DNA of 64,000 nt from Brevibacillus reuszeri (GCF_002897295.1 NZ_BEXF01000006.1:62001-126000); one strand, 5' to 3'. Positions 46,004-55,228 are shown, counted from the stretch's first letter. Notes: a model not told the origin generated them from the letters alone. Made by a program: numbers and translations.

Positions 46004-46993
46004 ATGGAACTCCAATTGCAGATTTCGGATATACATGATTACTATCCGCTCTTTTTGAAATCCATGCAAGGGACGATGCGAGACCAGAAGTGGGAGCAAC
46101 AGGCTGTTATCCCGTCACATATCGGCTCTGGAGAGATCACTCGTATACGCATACGACCGGGCATGGAAATCGTCATCACCGATGTTTGTTTGGTTGAGGA
46201 CCTAAAGATAACGATACAGGAAAGCTGTCGCCTGCTTGAACTTAATTACAGTCTTAATGGTGATACGTATTGTGCGTGGAACGGACGGGAACGACATATT
46301 AGCCGTCAACAAGGCAATGTCGTGTTTCTGGAAGACAGCCAAATCTATGTTGAAAGAAAGGCACTTGTCCGCAATCAATTTTTAGAAATACGCATGAGTC
46401 CTGAGCATTTGTTCGGCTATACCGATGGGGTAGAGGACAGGGGCTCTATGGAAGCTTTTTTACAGCGGCATACGGACAGCATCGACGCGTTTGACGTGAC
46501 CCCAGCTATTGAAAAATGCGTCCACGACATGTACTTTTGCACATATCAGGGACCGCTGAAGAAGCTTTATCTGGAAAGCAAAGCGATGGAAATCATTGCG
46601 CTGGTCAATCAGGATCACAGCTTTGTGCAGCCCTCATCGAAAGCCAAGACCAAGTGGCGAAAGCAGGACCGGGAAGTGATAGAGCAGGCTCGTGAGCTCA
46701 TCCTCACGCATTTGGAAAATCCGTTTTCGATTCGTCAGCTGTCACGACAGGTTGGAATGAATGAGTTCAAGCTAAAACAGGGCTTTCGTGAATTGTACGA
46801 TATGACGATCTTCGAGCAGGTGAGAAAGGCGCGTCTGGAAAAAGCACTGTTGCTGATGGAAACAGAACAGGTAAACATCGGACAGGCGGCAATAGCTGTT
46901 GGTTATAGCAATGCCAGTAACTTTACGACAGCCTTCCGAAAACAGTACGGCTGTAATCCGAGTGAATACGTGAAAAGGCACTTTGATTATTGA
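46004..46993 (+). CDS. AraC family regulator, PchR/YbtA-like
   Basis: A 329-residue regulator with two C-terminal helix-turn-helix motifs (FSIRQLSRQVGMNEFKLKQG and INIGQ-type region NIGQAAIAVGYSNASNFTTA, ending GCNPSEYVKRH). The N-terminal domain (GSGEITRIRIRPGMEIVITD) resembles the ligand domain of PchR/YbtA regulators that sense ferric siderophores. The next gene is an MFS transporter preceded by a Fur-box-like palindrome, so an iron or siderophore link is reasonable but inferred. A strong terminator ends the gene. Confidence 0.85.
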   Translation: MELQLQISDIHDYYPLFLKSMQGTMRDQKWEQQAVIPSHIGSGEITRIRIRPGMEIVITDVCLVEDLKITIQESCRLLELNYSLNGDTYCAWNGRERHISRQQGNVVFLEDSQIYVERKALVRNQFLEIRMSPEHLFGYTDGVEDRGSMEAFLQRHTDSIDAFDVTPAIEKCVHDMYFCTYQGPLKKLYLESKAMEIIALVNQDHSFVQPSSKAKTKWRKQDREVIEQARELILTHLENPFSIRQLSRQVGMNEFKLKQGFRELYDMTIFEQVRKARLEKALLLMETEQVNIGQAAIAVGYSNASNFTTAFRKQYGCNPSEYVKRHFDY

Positions 46994-46994
46994 A

Positions 46995-47027
46995 AACAAC
47001 CTTGCTGCGGCACGGTTGTTTTTTTGT
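46995..47027 (+). terminator. Terminator after the AraC gene
   Basis: Stem AACAACC / GGTTGTT with a 12-base loop followed by a run of seven T, starting 2 bases after the stop. Confidence 0.88.
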
Positions 47028-47140
47028 ATGATGACCGCCGCTCACTCTTGTTACGAGATAGCGTAGTCCGATTTACGAAATTGCTCCCGCTGTAGGGATA
47101 AATAATCCTGATGCAAGTAGAGGCAGTGTTTCCTAATCGT

Positions 47141-47155
47141 TGATAATCGTTATCA
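47141..47155. promoter_or_regulatory. Fur-box-like operator upstream of an MFS gene
   Basis: TGATAATCGTTATCA matches the 15-base 7-1-7 Fur/PerR/Zur-type consensus TGATAATNATTATCA at all defined positions but one. It sits 18 bases before the GTG start, inside the expected promoter-leader zone. Fur is the most likely binder; Zur and PerR boxes are similar. Confidence 0.65.
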
Positions 47156-47172
47156 GAAAGGAGAGGAACACG

Positions 47173-48354
47173 GTGAACAAAAACTTTCTGATGATTTTTA
47201 TCACAGTACTTGTCGCTATGACTTCCATCGCCACCTTCAATCCGATCTTGGGATTACTGGCGCGCAAATTGGGCTTTACAGAGATTCAAACGGGTAGTCT
47301 GGTGACAATTACTGGCTTGTTCTGGATCATGGGCAGCTTTTTATGGGGGAAATGGGCACGCACCAAGCGAAAAAGGGTCATGGTGATTGCGATCACTGGC
47401 TATCTTTTGACACTCGCGAGCTTTGCTTATTTATCCGATCAGGCACAGCATGTCACGGCAAATCCCATCGTTCTTTACTGGCAGTTGTTTATTTTGCGGG
47501 CAGTCGGTGGATTTTTCTTTGGAGCGATTCCAACGCTGGCTCAGGGCTATCTCATGGAGTGGACAACTGCTCAAAACCGGGCATCCGGGATAGCGTTGTT
47601 CGGGGGAGCGAGCGGCATGGGATTTGTACTTGGGCCAGCTTTGGGGGCGGCATTGACCTCCGTTGGCTTCACAGCACCTATGTATGCATCGGCTGCGTTG
47701 CTTATTTTGGTGGCGATTTGCTTTGGGTGGATCATTCCTCCCCAGCAAAAGCAGTGGGAAAAGGCAGTGGGTGGTAAGCTGTCGGCTACTGATCCGCGCA
47801 TCAGTCTCTATGTAGCGATTGGCCTGTTGCTGTCGACTGTCATGATCATTCTGCAGGTGACGTGCGGGATTTATATGGAGGATCAGCTGGCGTTAACCGC
47901 GATCGATGCAGCTATCAAGATCGGCGTTGGACTTTCCTTGGCAGGGATCATTGTTGTGGTCGTACAGCTGATGGTAGGACGCTACCTCAGATGGAAGCCA
48001 GCTCGTTTGCTTAAAATCGGCATGACATCATTATTTGCCGCCTTTGCGCTATTTTTGTTGGCTCCGACGTTGTACCTAATCGTGTTCATTTTGTTCGGAA
48101 TCGGAATCGGGTTTACACTGCCTGGCTATATTACGGCGGCATCACTTGCAGTTCAGGCGAGTGAGCAATCAACCGTTGCCTCCTATACAGCAGCGGTTCA
48201 AGGGGTGGGCTCGTTTATCGGACCTTTGACTGGAACCTTTTTATACTCGCTTCATTTGACGATTCCGTATGCGGTTTGCGCCGTATTGCTCTTCCTGTTT
48301 TGTATTCGTATTTTTACAAAGAGAAGAGTGGATACAGTGGTAGCTAATTCGTAA
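47173..48354 (+). CDS. MFS multidrug/siderophore-type exporter
   Basis: A 393-residue, twelve-helix MFS protein beginning VNKNFLMIFITVLVAMTSIA. Landmarks are FGSxxWGKWxDxxxRK-like motif A (GSFLWGKWARTKRKRVMV) and FGGASGMGFVLGPALGAAL in helix 5, typical of drug-proton antiporters. The GTG at 47173 follows AAAGGAGAGG; an upstream in-frame start at 47140 would run through the Fur-like palindrome and is less likely. Iron-type control and the adjacent PchR-like AraC gene suggest siderophore export; this is inference. Confidence 0.83.
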   Translation: MNKNFLMIFITVLVAMTSIATFNPILGLLARKLGFTEIQTGSLVTITGLFWIMGSFLWGKWARTKRKRVMVIAITGYLLTLASFAYLSDQAQHVTANPIVLYWQLFILRAVGGFFFGAIPTLAQGYLMEWTTAQNRASGIALFGGASGMGFVLGPALGAALTSVGFTAPMYASAALLILVAICFGWIIPPQQKQWEKAVGGKLSATDPRISLYVAIGLLLSTVMIILQVTCGIYMEDQLALTAIDAAIKIGVGLSLAGIIVVVVQLMVGRYLRWKPARLLKIGMTSLFAAFALFLLAPTLYLIVFILFGIGIGFTLPGYITAASLAVQASEQSTVASYTAAVQGVGSFIGPLTGTFLYSLHLTIPYAVCAVLLFLFCIRIFTKRRVDTVVANS

Positions 48355-48369
48355 CTGAATTGGAAAATC

Positions 48370-48417
48370 AAAGAGATATTCAGGAGGTAAACTTACATTC
48401 CTGGATACCTCTTTTTA
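48370..48417 (+). terminator. Terminator after the MFS gene
   Basis: Stem AGAGATATTCAGGA / TCCTGGATACCTCT with one mismatch and one wobble, a 13-base loop and a following TTTTT. The remaining bases up to 48595 carry no recognised gene. Confidence 0.75.
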
Positions 48418-48595
48418 TGAAACAATCGTATCCGATTGCGCTTTTGGATCTCGTGCTACCACCCGAGTTTGCCAAAATGTCAAAAGATATCTGTGAAAGA
48501 ACGCTTTATTTGCTTTTCTTATTGTAGTATTTTCATAATATTAGGGAAATAGTAGTACATGATAAAGGCGTCGAATATAACGAAGGGGGAATTAA

Positions 48596-49024
48596 ATGAG
48601 GATAGGTGTACTTTCAGCTCTCTTTCTTGCATGTACTTTATTTATTGGTTCTGTCAGTGCGAATTGGGCGTATATGTTCGTTGTCAATGACGGAAGTATA
48701 TATGTGATTTCAGAGGAGCATGTAGATCCAAAACAAATCGGTTCGAGAATCGGAAAGGTTACTACCTATTCGGATCAGGAAGGTACGTACTCAGGGAATT
48801 TTTCGAACCGATACCCAAAAGGAACTGAATATTACGAAATTATTGGACTTGATATAAAGGATGCAATCGCTGTGAAAGAAAATAAAGGGCTTTTTATAAA
48901 GGCAGCTTATGAGGGTCAATATGCGGGCGGTAGGTATGGCTGGTCAGACTTTTTACTGTACGTTTTCGTAGTGCTGTTCGTATTAGTTGCTTTTTACTTC
49001 GTTAAAAAGAGAATGATTCGGTAG
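48596..49024 (+). CDS. Small exported membrane-anchored hypothetical protein
   Basis: A 142-residue protein with an N-terminal hydrophobic segment or signal (VLSALFLACTLFIGSVSA), an extracellular domain and a C-terminal membrane helix (FLLYVFVVLFVLVAFYFV) ending in KKRMIR. The outer domain reads IGSRIGKVTTYSDQEGTY then YPKGTEYYEIIGLDIKDAIA, and the same pattern recurs in the 175-residue protein at 63052 (LGTVTRIGEW, IPGTKYYSIKGIKDKDKIAI). They are thus two members of one uncharacterised family. Function is unknown. The ATG follows AAGGGGG. Confidence 0.7.
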   Translation: MRIGVLSALFLACTLFIGSVSANWAYMFVVNDGSIYVISEEHVDPKQIGSRIGKVTTYSDQEGTYSGNFSNRYPKGTEYYEIIGLDIKDAIAVKENKGLFIKAAYEGQYAGGRYGWSDFLLYVFVVLFVLVAFYFVKKRMIR

Positions 49025-49107
49025 CTTTTCGAATGGATCGAGCTTGAGAACCTCTCAAATGAAATGGGCATAAGCTGACCATATATGTTTGAGAGGATGT
49101 CTTTCAC

Positions 49108-49995
49108 ATGTTTCCTTATCGCCCAGAATTTTACCAATTTACCTATCCCGAGTATAGATATTTGCCAATCAGGTATTATTCCTCCCCTTATTCAGAAGGA
49201 TGGTTGCCTTGGACCAAGGGTGTACATGGTTCGGATGTAGGCCACCAATCACCTGCACAAAAGCAGCTAACCTTCGTGCTCGTGCATGGATCTTGGGCAG
49301 ACGCCCACTTCTGGGACGGTGTAGCAGCGGTACTGCGGAATCAAGGTCATGTGGTCTATACACCAGAATACGCCGGTCACGGCAACGATCCAAACAAAGA
49401 TGTCACACATGCGATGATTACGCAGTCAGTCGTTGATTTTATAACGAAGCGGGACCTGCGTGACTTTGTGCTCGTCGGGCACAGCTTCGGCGGATCTGTC
49501 ATCCAAAAGGTTGCAGAACAAGTGCCGGATCGCATCAGGCGTCTAGTCTTCTGGGACGCTTTTGTACTCAAGGACGGTGAATCAGTTTCTGACGAGTTTC
49601 CACCCGAAATGAGGCAAGGCTTTGAACAGCTCAGAGCCAGCTCAACGGACGATACGATCATGCTCCCTTATCCGTTGTTTCGAGATGCATTTGTCAATAC
49701 AGCCACTTTTGAGGAAGCCAAGCACCTGTATGCAAGCGTCGCACCGGAACCAGCTAAGCCACTTTTCGAGAAGCTGGATCTTAAAGCGTTTTACGCGCTG
49801 TCTACGCCAAAAAGCTATATCTTTTTCTACCAAGACAACACATTGCCACAAGGAGAAGGCTATGGCTGGCATCCGCATATGTCCAGACGACTTGGACAGT
49901 TCCGGTTGATCGTCGGCGACGGGGACCATTTTACGGACACGCTTACGAGACCAGCGATGTTGGCGCAGAAGCTATACGAGGCGGGGCGGGACTGA
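49108..49995 (+). CDS. Alpha/beta hydrolase
   Basis: A 295-residue esterase-like hydrolase. The oxyanion region is VLVHGSWADAHFWDGVAAVL, the nucleophile elbow is GHSFGGS with Ser near residue 125, and the catalytic His is in VGDGDHFTDT near the C-terminus; the acid is probably an Asp before it. It resembles the HNL/salicylate-esterase-like group. The first ~50 residues are an unusual Tyr/Pro/Ser-rich extension (FYQFTYPEYRYLPIRYYSSP) with no signal peptide, possibly a surface or coat-association segment. It stands alone. Confidence 0.87.
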   Translation: MFPYRPEFYQFTYPEYRYLPIRYYSSPYSEGWLPWTKGVHGSDVGHQSPAQKQLTFVLVHGSWADAHFWDGVAAVLRNQGHVVYTPEYAGHGNDPNKDVTHAMITQSVVDFITKRDLRDFVLVGHSFGGSVIQKVAEQVPDRIRRLVFWDAFVLKDGESVSDEFPPEMRQGFEQLRASSTDDTIMLPYPLFRDAFVNTATFEEAKHLYASVAPEPAKPLFEKLDLKAFYALSTPKSYIFFYQDNTLPQGEGYGWHPHMSRRLGQFRLIVGDGDHFTDTLTRPAMLAQKLYEAGRD

Positions 49996-50207
49996 CGCGA
50001 AAATTAGTGCACATAATAAATATTATGTAAACAATAATGATAATGATGCGTGCGTAACATCAATTAAAAACATTTCAATGTCCAAGGGCTGGTATGCGCC
50101 GGTAATGGTTAAAAAACGGAGTAGCTGCTTTCGTATCGTTTACGTTGAATAGTTTCTTTATTTGATCAGCGAAATCACGGCACAATATCCCAGATTCCGC
50201 ATAGAAA

Positions 50208-50238
50208 AAGCCTTGCCGCTATAAAGAGCGCAAGGCTT
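50208..50238 (-). terminator. Terminator of the LysR gene
   Basis: Perfect 9-bp stem AAGCCTTGC / GCAAGGCTT overlapping the stop codon of the minus-strand gene; on that strand it is followed by TTT. The convergent gap 49996-50207 shows AATGATAATGAT-like repeats but no gene. Confidence 0.8.
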
Positions 50239-51121
50239 CTTCATTGTTCATGACGGTAGAAACAGCTTCGAGCTTAGGCAATTGATCAATAAATGCCTGA
50301 AGCGCACTCGTCACATAGGTATCTTTTCGTGTAATGAACTCCGTTTTAATAAGACGCATGGATTCAGGGATTTGATGCGTGGCGATCATGCCTTCCTCTT
50401 CATGCTTGCTAATTACCTTTCTGGGTAACAAGGAAATTCCGAGACCAGCGGCTACCCCACCAATAATGGCCTCCAATGTTCCCAGCTCCATAATAACAGG
50501 CTGATCGAGTCCCATCATTTTCATCCATTGCTCCAATACAGCACGATAAGAGCAGCCCTGAGTAAAAACGAGAATCGGCTTTTGGGAAGCCTGCTCGATG
50601 TCGATTACGGATGCAGCAGAAGCGATGATCAACTCTTCTTCAAAGGCTGGAACAGACGTGAGCTCGGGATGATTGCATTCACAGCCGATAAAGGCCCCGT
50701 CGAGTTCATAGTGAAGCACCTGATTCATTAAAAACTGGGTATGCCCCGTTGCCAAAGAAAGACGGACATTAGGGTACTTTGCATAATAGGAGGCAAGCAG
50801 CTTAGGGAGCCGTACCGCAGCAGCCGTCTGTGTCGAGCCGATCGCGAGCGGCCCGCTTGGTTCACTGGATGAAGAGAGTGCGCGCGTAGCCTCATCAAGC
50901 AAACCGACGATTTTGCTTGCGTAGTCGAGAAGCATTTTCCCACTGGAGGAAAGCGTCATTCCCCGATTATGGCGATGAAAAAGCACCGTACCGAGCTCAG
51001 CCTCCAATTGTTTTATTTTTGCTGTAACATTAGATTGAACATAGCCTAAACGAGCGGCTGCCTTTGTAATCGAGCCCTCTCTTGCCACCATTTGAAATAC
51101 CCGCAAATCGGAACTCTCCAC
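50219..51121 (-). CDS. LysR family transcriptional regulator, CzcR/YtlI-like
   Basis: A 300-residue LysR regulator. The winged helix-turn-helix reads ESSDLRVFQMVAREGSITKA with ARLGYVQSNVTAKIKQLE; the effector domain follows. I chose the GTG at 51121 because it sits behind GGAGGGG and begins exactly at the conserved first helix, although the frame stays open to 51199. It is divergent from an EamA-type transporter gene across 159 bases, so it most likely controls that exporter. Inducer unknown. Confidence 0.87.
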   Translation of the reverse strand: MESSDLRVFQMVAREGSITKAAARLGYVQSNVTAKIKQLEAELGTVLFHRHNRGMTLSSSGKMLLDYASKIVGLLDEATRALSSSSEPSGPLAIGSTQTAAAVRLPKLLASYYAKYPNVRLSLATGHTQFLMNQVLHYELDGAFIGCECNHPELTSVPAFEEELIIASAASVIDIEQASQKPILVFTQGCSYRAVLEQWMKMMGLDQPVIMELGTLEAIIGGVAAGLGISLLPRKVISKHEEEGMIATHQIPESMRLIKTEFITRKDTYVTSALQAFIDQLPKLEAVSTVMNNEEALRSL

Positions 51122-51280
51122 AAAGAACCCCTCCTGATTCGTTACTCCATCGACACTCTCGCGAACGAAAAGTCTTGCTATCAGAATTGGAGATAACAAG
51201 TATCTTTTCTAATCATTATGCATGATAACAATCCTCCTTTACAATAAAAAACATCTCAAGCAAAGTGGAGGAGAGCAGCA

Positions 51281-52168
51281 ATGAATAAATGGAGTTACTA
51301 CGGGTTAATCCTTCTCACGACTTTTATGATGGGGATTGCGTTTCCAATTGGGAAAATGGGGCTGGACTATGCGCCGCCATTCTTGCTTGTCGCTATCCGT
51401 TACTTATTAGCAGGCGGAATTCTCGCAGTGATCGTGTCCAAGAGACCAAAGCCTCGAGGCAGCAAACAGTGGCTCCAGGTTGGTACCATTGGGCTCTTTC
51501 AATCAGCGGGAGTTATGGGCTGTGGCTTTTATAGCCTGCATTGGATCACGTCGAGCGAATCCGCCATTATTACCTTTGTCAATCCATTGATTGTGATCAT
51601 ACTGGGGACTTTCGTGCTTGGCAAAGTATACCGCGCGTATCAATGGTTAGGAGTGGCCATAGGCTTTATCGGTGTCGTCTTTACCTTTGGCTTCCATCTG
51701 AATTTGCAGCCTGGTACCTGGCTTGCTTTTGCCGCAGCTGTTAGCTTTGCGGTAGCGACCCTGCTCATTAAAAAGTGGGGAGGAGCTTTTGATACGATGG
51801 TGCTCACTGCTTATCAAATGCTTGCTGGCGGGCTGATCATTTTGCTTCTGAGTATGTTTACAGAGGAACCTGTTTTCATCATCAATCCAGTATCACTCTT
51901 CATTCTGCTCATGCTCGTAGTTGTTTGTTCAATCTTACAGTTTTCGGTATGGTTCTATTTATTGAAAAAAGGGGACGCGACCAAAACGAGTGCCTTTTTG
52001 TTCCTCGTGCCATTTTTCGGAGTTCTCAGCAGCTGGTGGCTACTGGGTGAGCAGGTGCAATGGTACGTCATCGCAGGTGGTGCACTTATCTGCGTGGGTA
52101 TTTTTCTCGTCAATTGGGAGAAAAAAAGCTTGGCGCCCCAAACTGTGAGCAGACTTTTGACAAGATAA
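51281..52168 (+). CDS. EamA/DMT family transporter
   Basis: A 295-residue ten-helix drug/metabolite transporter with two EamA repeats. The first begins YYGLILLTTFMMGIAFPIGK with PFLLVAIRYLLAGGI, and the second begins GTWLAFAAAVSFAVATLLIK. Each has the helix 4 proline-glycine pattern (SESAIITFVNPLIVIILG). Members export amino acids, nucleosides or drugs. It is divergent from a LysR regulator. Substrate unknown. Confidence 0.88.
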   Translation: MNKWSYYGLILLTTFMMGIAFPIGKMGLDYAPPFLLVAIRYLLAGGILAVIVSKRPKPRGSKQWLQVGTIGLFQSAGVMGCGFYSLHWITSSESAIITFVNPLIVIILGTFVLGKVYRAYQWLGVAIGFIGVVFTFGFHLNLQPGTWLAFAAAVSFAVATLLIKKWGGAFDTMVLTAYQMLAGGLIILLLSMFTEEPVFIINPVSLFILLMLVVVCSILQFSVWFYLLKKGDATKTSAFLFLVPFFGVLSSWWLLGEQVQWYVIAGGALICVGIFLVNWEKKSLAPQTVSRLLTR

Positions 52169-52244
52169 AAGACCAGCTTTATGCAGCAGGGACAAGTACT
52201 GAAAAACAGCAGGAGGGGAGGTGGAACGTTTTCAAAAAATCTTG

Positions 52245-52287
52245 TTGACAAGAAAAAAGACGTCTTTTATATTTGTTGTACATACAA
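52245..52287 (+). promoter_or_regulatory. Sigma-A promoter and operator of the marR gene
   Basis: TTGACA at 52245-52250 and TATATT at 52268-52273 with a 17-base spacer form a consensus-like promoter. The inverted repeat TTGTTGTACATACAA at 52273-52287 begins at the last base of the -10 box and covers the expected start point. A related site lies in front of the next gene, so this is a probable MarR autoregulatory operator. Confidence 0.75.
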
Positions 52288-52307
52288 TAATTCGGAGTTG
52301 AGGATTC

Positions 52308-52736
52308 ATGGCTGATGAAAGCTTTTTGCATGACTGCCTGTTTTTTACAACGAATCGGTTGAGCCGTGCGATTACCAAGATGGCAGAGGAAGAATTTGCG
52401 ATGACAGGACTGACCCCGATGTACGGATATGTCATTCGTCTCGTAATCGGAAATCCGGGAATTCCTCACAAAGAGGTAGCAGAAAAACTATATATCTCTC
52501 CTTCCACATTGACGCGATTTGTTGACAAATTGCAGAGCAGGCAGCTGGTGGAGCGACAGGTACAGGGCAAGCATGTTTTTCTTTATCCAACTGAAAAAGG
52601 GCTGGAGCTTGAAGAGACGATCCGTGCTGCGTCGAGGAATTTGTGCAGACGCTATCAAGCAATCCTTGGGGTGGAACCTACTGATTTAATGGCAGCACAA
52701 ATGGAATTGATGAGTGAGAAACTAGAGAACGAGTAA
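52308..52736 (+). CDS. MarR family transcriptional regulator
   Basis: A 142-residue winged-helix regulator. The wing region reads PHKEVAEKLYISPSTLTRFV with DKLQSRQLVERQVQGKHVFL and YPTEKG, the usual MarR pattern. MarR proteins dimerise on short palindromes and release DNA on binding phenolic or other small ligands. The ATG follows a weak GGAGTTGAGG site. It precedes an MFS gene by 63 bases and both have the same palindromic motif in front of them, so it likely represses itself and the transporter. Confidence 0.9.
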   Translation: MADESFLHDCLFFTTNRLSRAITKMAEEEFAMTGLTPMYGYVIRLVIGNPGIPHKEVAEKLYISPSTLTRFVDKLQSRQLVERQVQGKHVFLYPTEKGLELEETIRAASRNLCRRYQAILGVEPTDLMAAQMELMSEKLENE

Positions 52737-52753
52737 TTTTTTTGAAAATATAG

Positions 52754-52772
52754 TTGTATGTACACACAACAA
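52754..52772. promoter_or_regulatory. Second MarR-type operator, in front of the MFS gene
   Basis: TTGTATGTACACACAACAA lies 27 bases before the MFS ATG. It carries the same TTGTATGTACA half as the reverse complement of the site at 52273-52287. The shared motif in the two leaders supports one regulator for both genes. Confidence 0.6.
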
Positions 52773-52799
52773 TAAATAGGAGAGTGGAGGAGTCTTTTC

Positions 52800-54077
52800 A
52801 TGCAGTTGAAAGAAAAAGCCCCAGGTATTTATTATGGTTGGATCGTAGTCTTTCTTACGTTTCTCACGTTGCTAGTATCAGCTGGCATCAGATCTATGCC
52901 AAGTATCCTGATGCTGCCGTTTTCAAATGAATTTGGCTGGAGTCGAGGGAGCATCTCTGGTGTTATTTCTGTCGGAATATTCTTATATGGATTGACTGGA
53001 CCTTTTGCGGCAGCGTTATTGCAAAAATTCGGGATACGCAGGGTGATTGTGATATCCCTCGCCGTATTGGCAGGCAGCTTGGCTGTTACGCCACTGATGA
53101 CTTCACTTTGGCAATTTGAGCTTCTTTGGGGCTTGGTATCTGGGCTTGCCACCGGGATGATGGCCAATGTGCTGGGTGTCACAGTCAGTAATCAATGGTT
53201 TGTGCATCGCCGAGGCTTAGTGGTCGGTCTGCTTACTGCGAGTGCTGCTACGGGACAGCTGCTGTTTTTGCCCTTGCTTGCAAAAATTACGGTGGAGTTT
53301 GGTTGGCGCTATGCGATTTTTACCTCAGTTGCAGCACTGGTGATCGTGATGATCGTTGTTGCGATCTGGTTTCGTAACCATCCGCACGATGTTGGACTCG
53401 CTCCATATGGTACGGATAAAGTTGCTCCGCCAGTGCCGTTTACAGGGAATATTTTTCTAGCACCGATTAAAGCTTTGCTGTCCGCATTGAAAAACAAAAC
53501 GTTCTGGCTGCTTGCAGGTACATTCTTCTTCTGTGGCTTTTCGACGAATGGTCTTATTGGAACGCACTTGATTCCAGCTTGTGGAGATTTTGGAATTCCA
53601 GAGGTGACGGCAGCAGGTCTTTTAGCTCTGATGGGGTTGTTTGATCTCGTAGGCACGACTCTGTCGGGCTGGCTCTCAGATCGTTACGACAATCGCAAGC
53701 TGCTCTTTATTTACTATGGACTGCGCGGTCTGTCTCTGATGTTTTTACCTTATGCGCTTGATGCAGGTCCAACGATGCTGCTCATCTTCTCGATCTTCTA
53801 TGGTCTCGATTGGATTGCAACCGTTCCACCTACTGTGAAGCTGGCTGCGCAAGAGTTCGGTAAAGAGAATTCGGGCATGATTTTCGGCTGGATCGTGGTC
53901 GCTCACCAAGTCGGAGCTTCGGTAGCTGCGTACGGAGCAGGGGTTATGCGTGATTGGCTGGGAAGCTACTCGACCCCATTTATTATTGCCGGACTGGTAT
54001 GCTTGCTCGCTGCGTTGATGGCGATGCGCATTGCCAAGGAGAATACGGCTTTGACTGTGGCAGGAATAAGCAAATAA
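52800..54077 (+). CDS. MFS transporter, OFA/monocarboxylate-type
   Basis: A 425-residue twelve-helix MFS protein. It starts with IYYGWIVVFLTFLTLLVSAG and has PFSNEFGWSRGSISGVISVG, the pattern of the oxalate/formate antiporter and monocarboxylate porter branch, and motif A-like LSDRYDNRKLLFIYYG in the middle loop. Candidate substrates are organic anions. It is under probable MarR control through the adjacent operator. No terminator is evident before the following pseudogene. Confidence 0.87.
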   Translation: MQLKEKAPGIYYGWIVVFLTFLTLLVSAGIRSMPSILMLPFSNEFGWSRGSISGVISVGIFLYGLTGPFAAALLQKFGIRRVIVISLAVLAGSLAVTPLMTSLWQFELLWGLVSGLATGMMANVLGVTVSNQWFVHRRGLVVGLLTASAATGQLLFLPLLAKITVEFGWRYAIFTSVAALVIVMIVVAIWFRNHPHDVGLAPYGTDKVAPPVPFTGNIFLAPIKALLSALKNKTFWLLAGTFFFCGFSTNGLIGTHLIPACGDFGIPEVTAAGLLALMGLFDLVGTTLSGWLSDRYDNRKLLFIYYGLRGLSLMFLPYALDAGPTMLLIFSIFYGLDWIATVPPTVKLAAQEFGKENSGMIFGWIVVAHQVGASVAAYGAGVMRDWLGSYSTPFIIAGLVCLLAALMAMRIAKENTALTVAGISK

Positions 54078-54126
54078 CGATAAGTTGTCAGCAGGAAAAA
54101 CAAGATCATTTGAATACCAGAAATTA

Positions 54127-55206
54127 AGAGCCAGCTCGAATTGAGGTAGAAGTCAATCAAAGCCAGATCAATACTGCTTTTGCTCAGATTGATCAAGAAA
54201 TTGCTCAAGCAATTGTAGATATGACTGCCTATTACGAAGCCAAGTACCCCGATTCTTATTACGAGAACGTTTCTATTACAGTTAATCCAACAAGTTGGAA
54301 TGCACAATCTAATTCCATGACTAGATGGCCCGGTTCCTTCCCAATGACTGTACTTGGACCTGGAATCGATAGAAACTACTCGTTGAATCCGAAATCTGCT
54401 GTGCAAAGTCAGATCTACGATGGTACAACAGTACCAACATTAACAACATGGGCCCTACAACTAAATGCTGAAGATTACGTTGTTAAAACCGAAGCATTTG
54501 AAATTGAGGTACCTTACAAGGTGGATTTTGAGATCAGTTATGAGTTATGTTCCGGAACGAGCGATCCATCTGATCCAGACGCTCCAGCTGGAGATTGCGC
54601 ACCAGGAACAGATCGTGGCAGCATTCAAAACACGTTTACCATTAAAGTTACTGGGGATGATACCAAGTTTGAGGTATACGAACCAAATGCAAAAGGCTAT
54701 TGCTGCACACACCAGAATGGATTGATAAGCATTCGAGAGACCGGTACAAATCGAGTACAAACAGCTCTTACTATGCTGGTGAAACCATTCTTACCCATAT
54801 GATTTTAGAGCCACGACATAAGCATCCTTTCTCCAATCAATATCCAGTCATCCTGTCAGCTACATCCTGGATGCAAGAAAAAGGCGGAAAGAACACTGAC
54901 CTACGAAACTCGCTCAATCTCGTGAAAGTAGGACAAGAGTGGCACGGTCCATCCATTTCCGTACCGAAACTGGGTAATCGAGAAAATGGAGTGGATACCT
55001 TAAAGATGGGGGATGTATGGAGTGGTTTGCAGCTAGGGAACTATGCTGTATACTTCCTGCCCCGCTTCAAGTTCGGGGTCGATAAAGGGTATCCCGTGTA
55101 TGATAAGACGCAGCTGCGTGGTCACAACATGGATGATTACAAGTTGCCTATCGAGATCCTTGGGAACGCAGCGGAGTGGATGGCCTACAAAACCCATTAC
55201 AAGTAA
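54127..55206 (+). pseudogene. Frameshifted, 5'-truncated gene of unknown function
   Basis: Frame 2 is protein-like from about 54127 (EVEVNQSQINTAFAQIDQEI, no start codon until ATG 54221) to FEVYEPNAK near 54695. The sense then passes to frame 1, where HTPEWIDKHSRDRYKSSTNS runs on through NRENGVDTLKMGDVWSGLQL to the stop at 55206. The two halves overlap around 54690-54720, which marks a one-base shift. The 5' end has neither promoter nor ribosome site and directly follows the MFS gene. Beta-rich, aromatic content suggests a cell-surface or secreted protein. Family not recognised; the frameshift could also be a sequencing error. Confidence 0.65.
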
Positions 55207-55228
55207 ACCATGGAATTACTAAATGGTA

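Noticed and set aside
50015..50050. AATGATAATGAT repeats as a second Fur box
   Set aside because: They lie in a convergent gap between two gene ends, where no promoter is expected.
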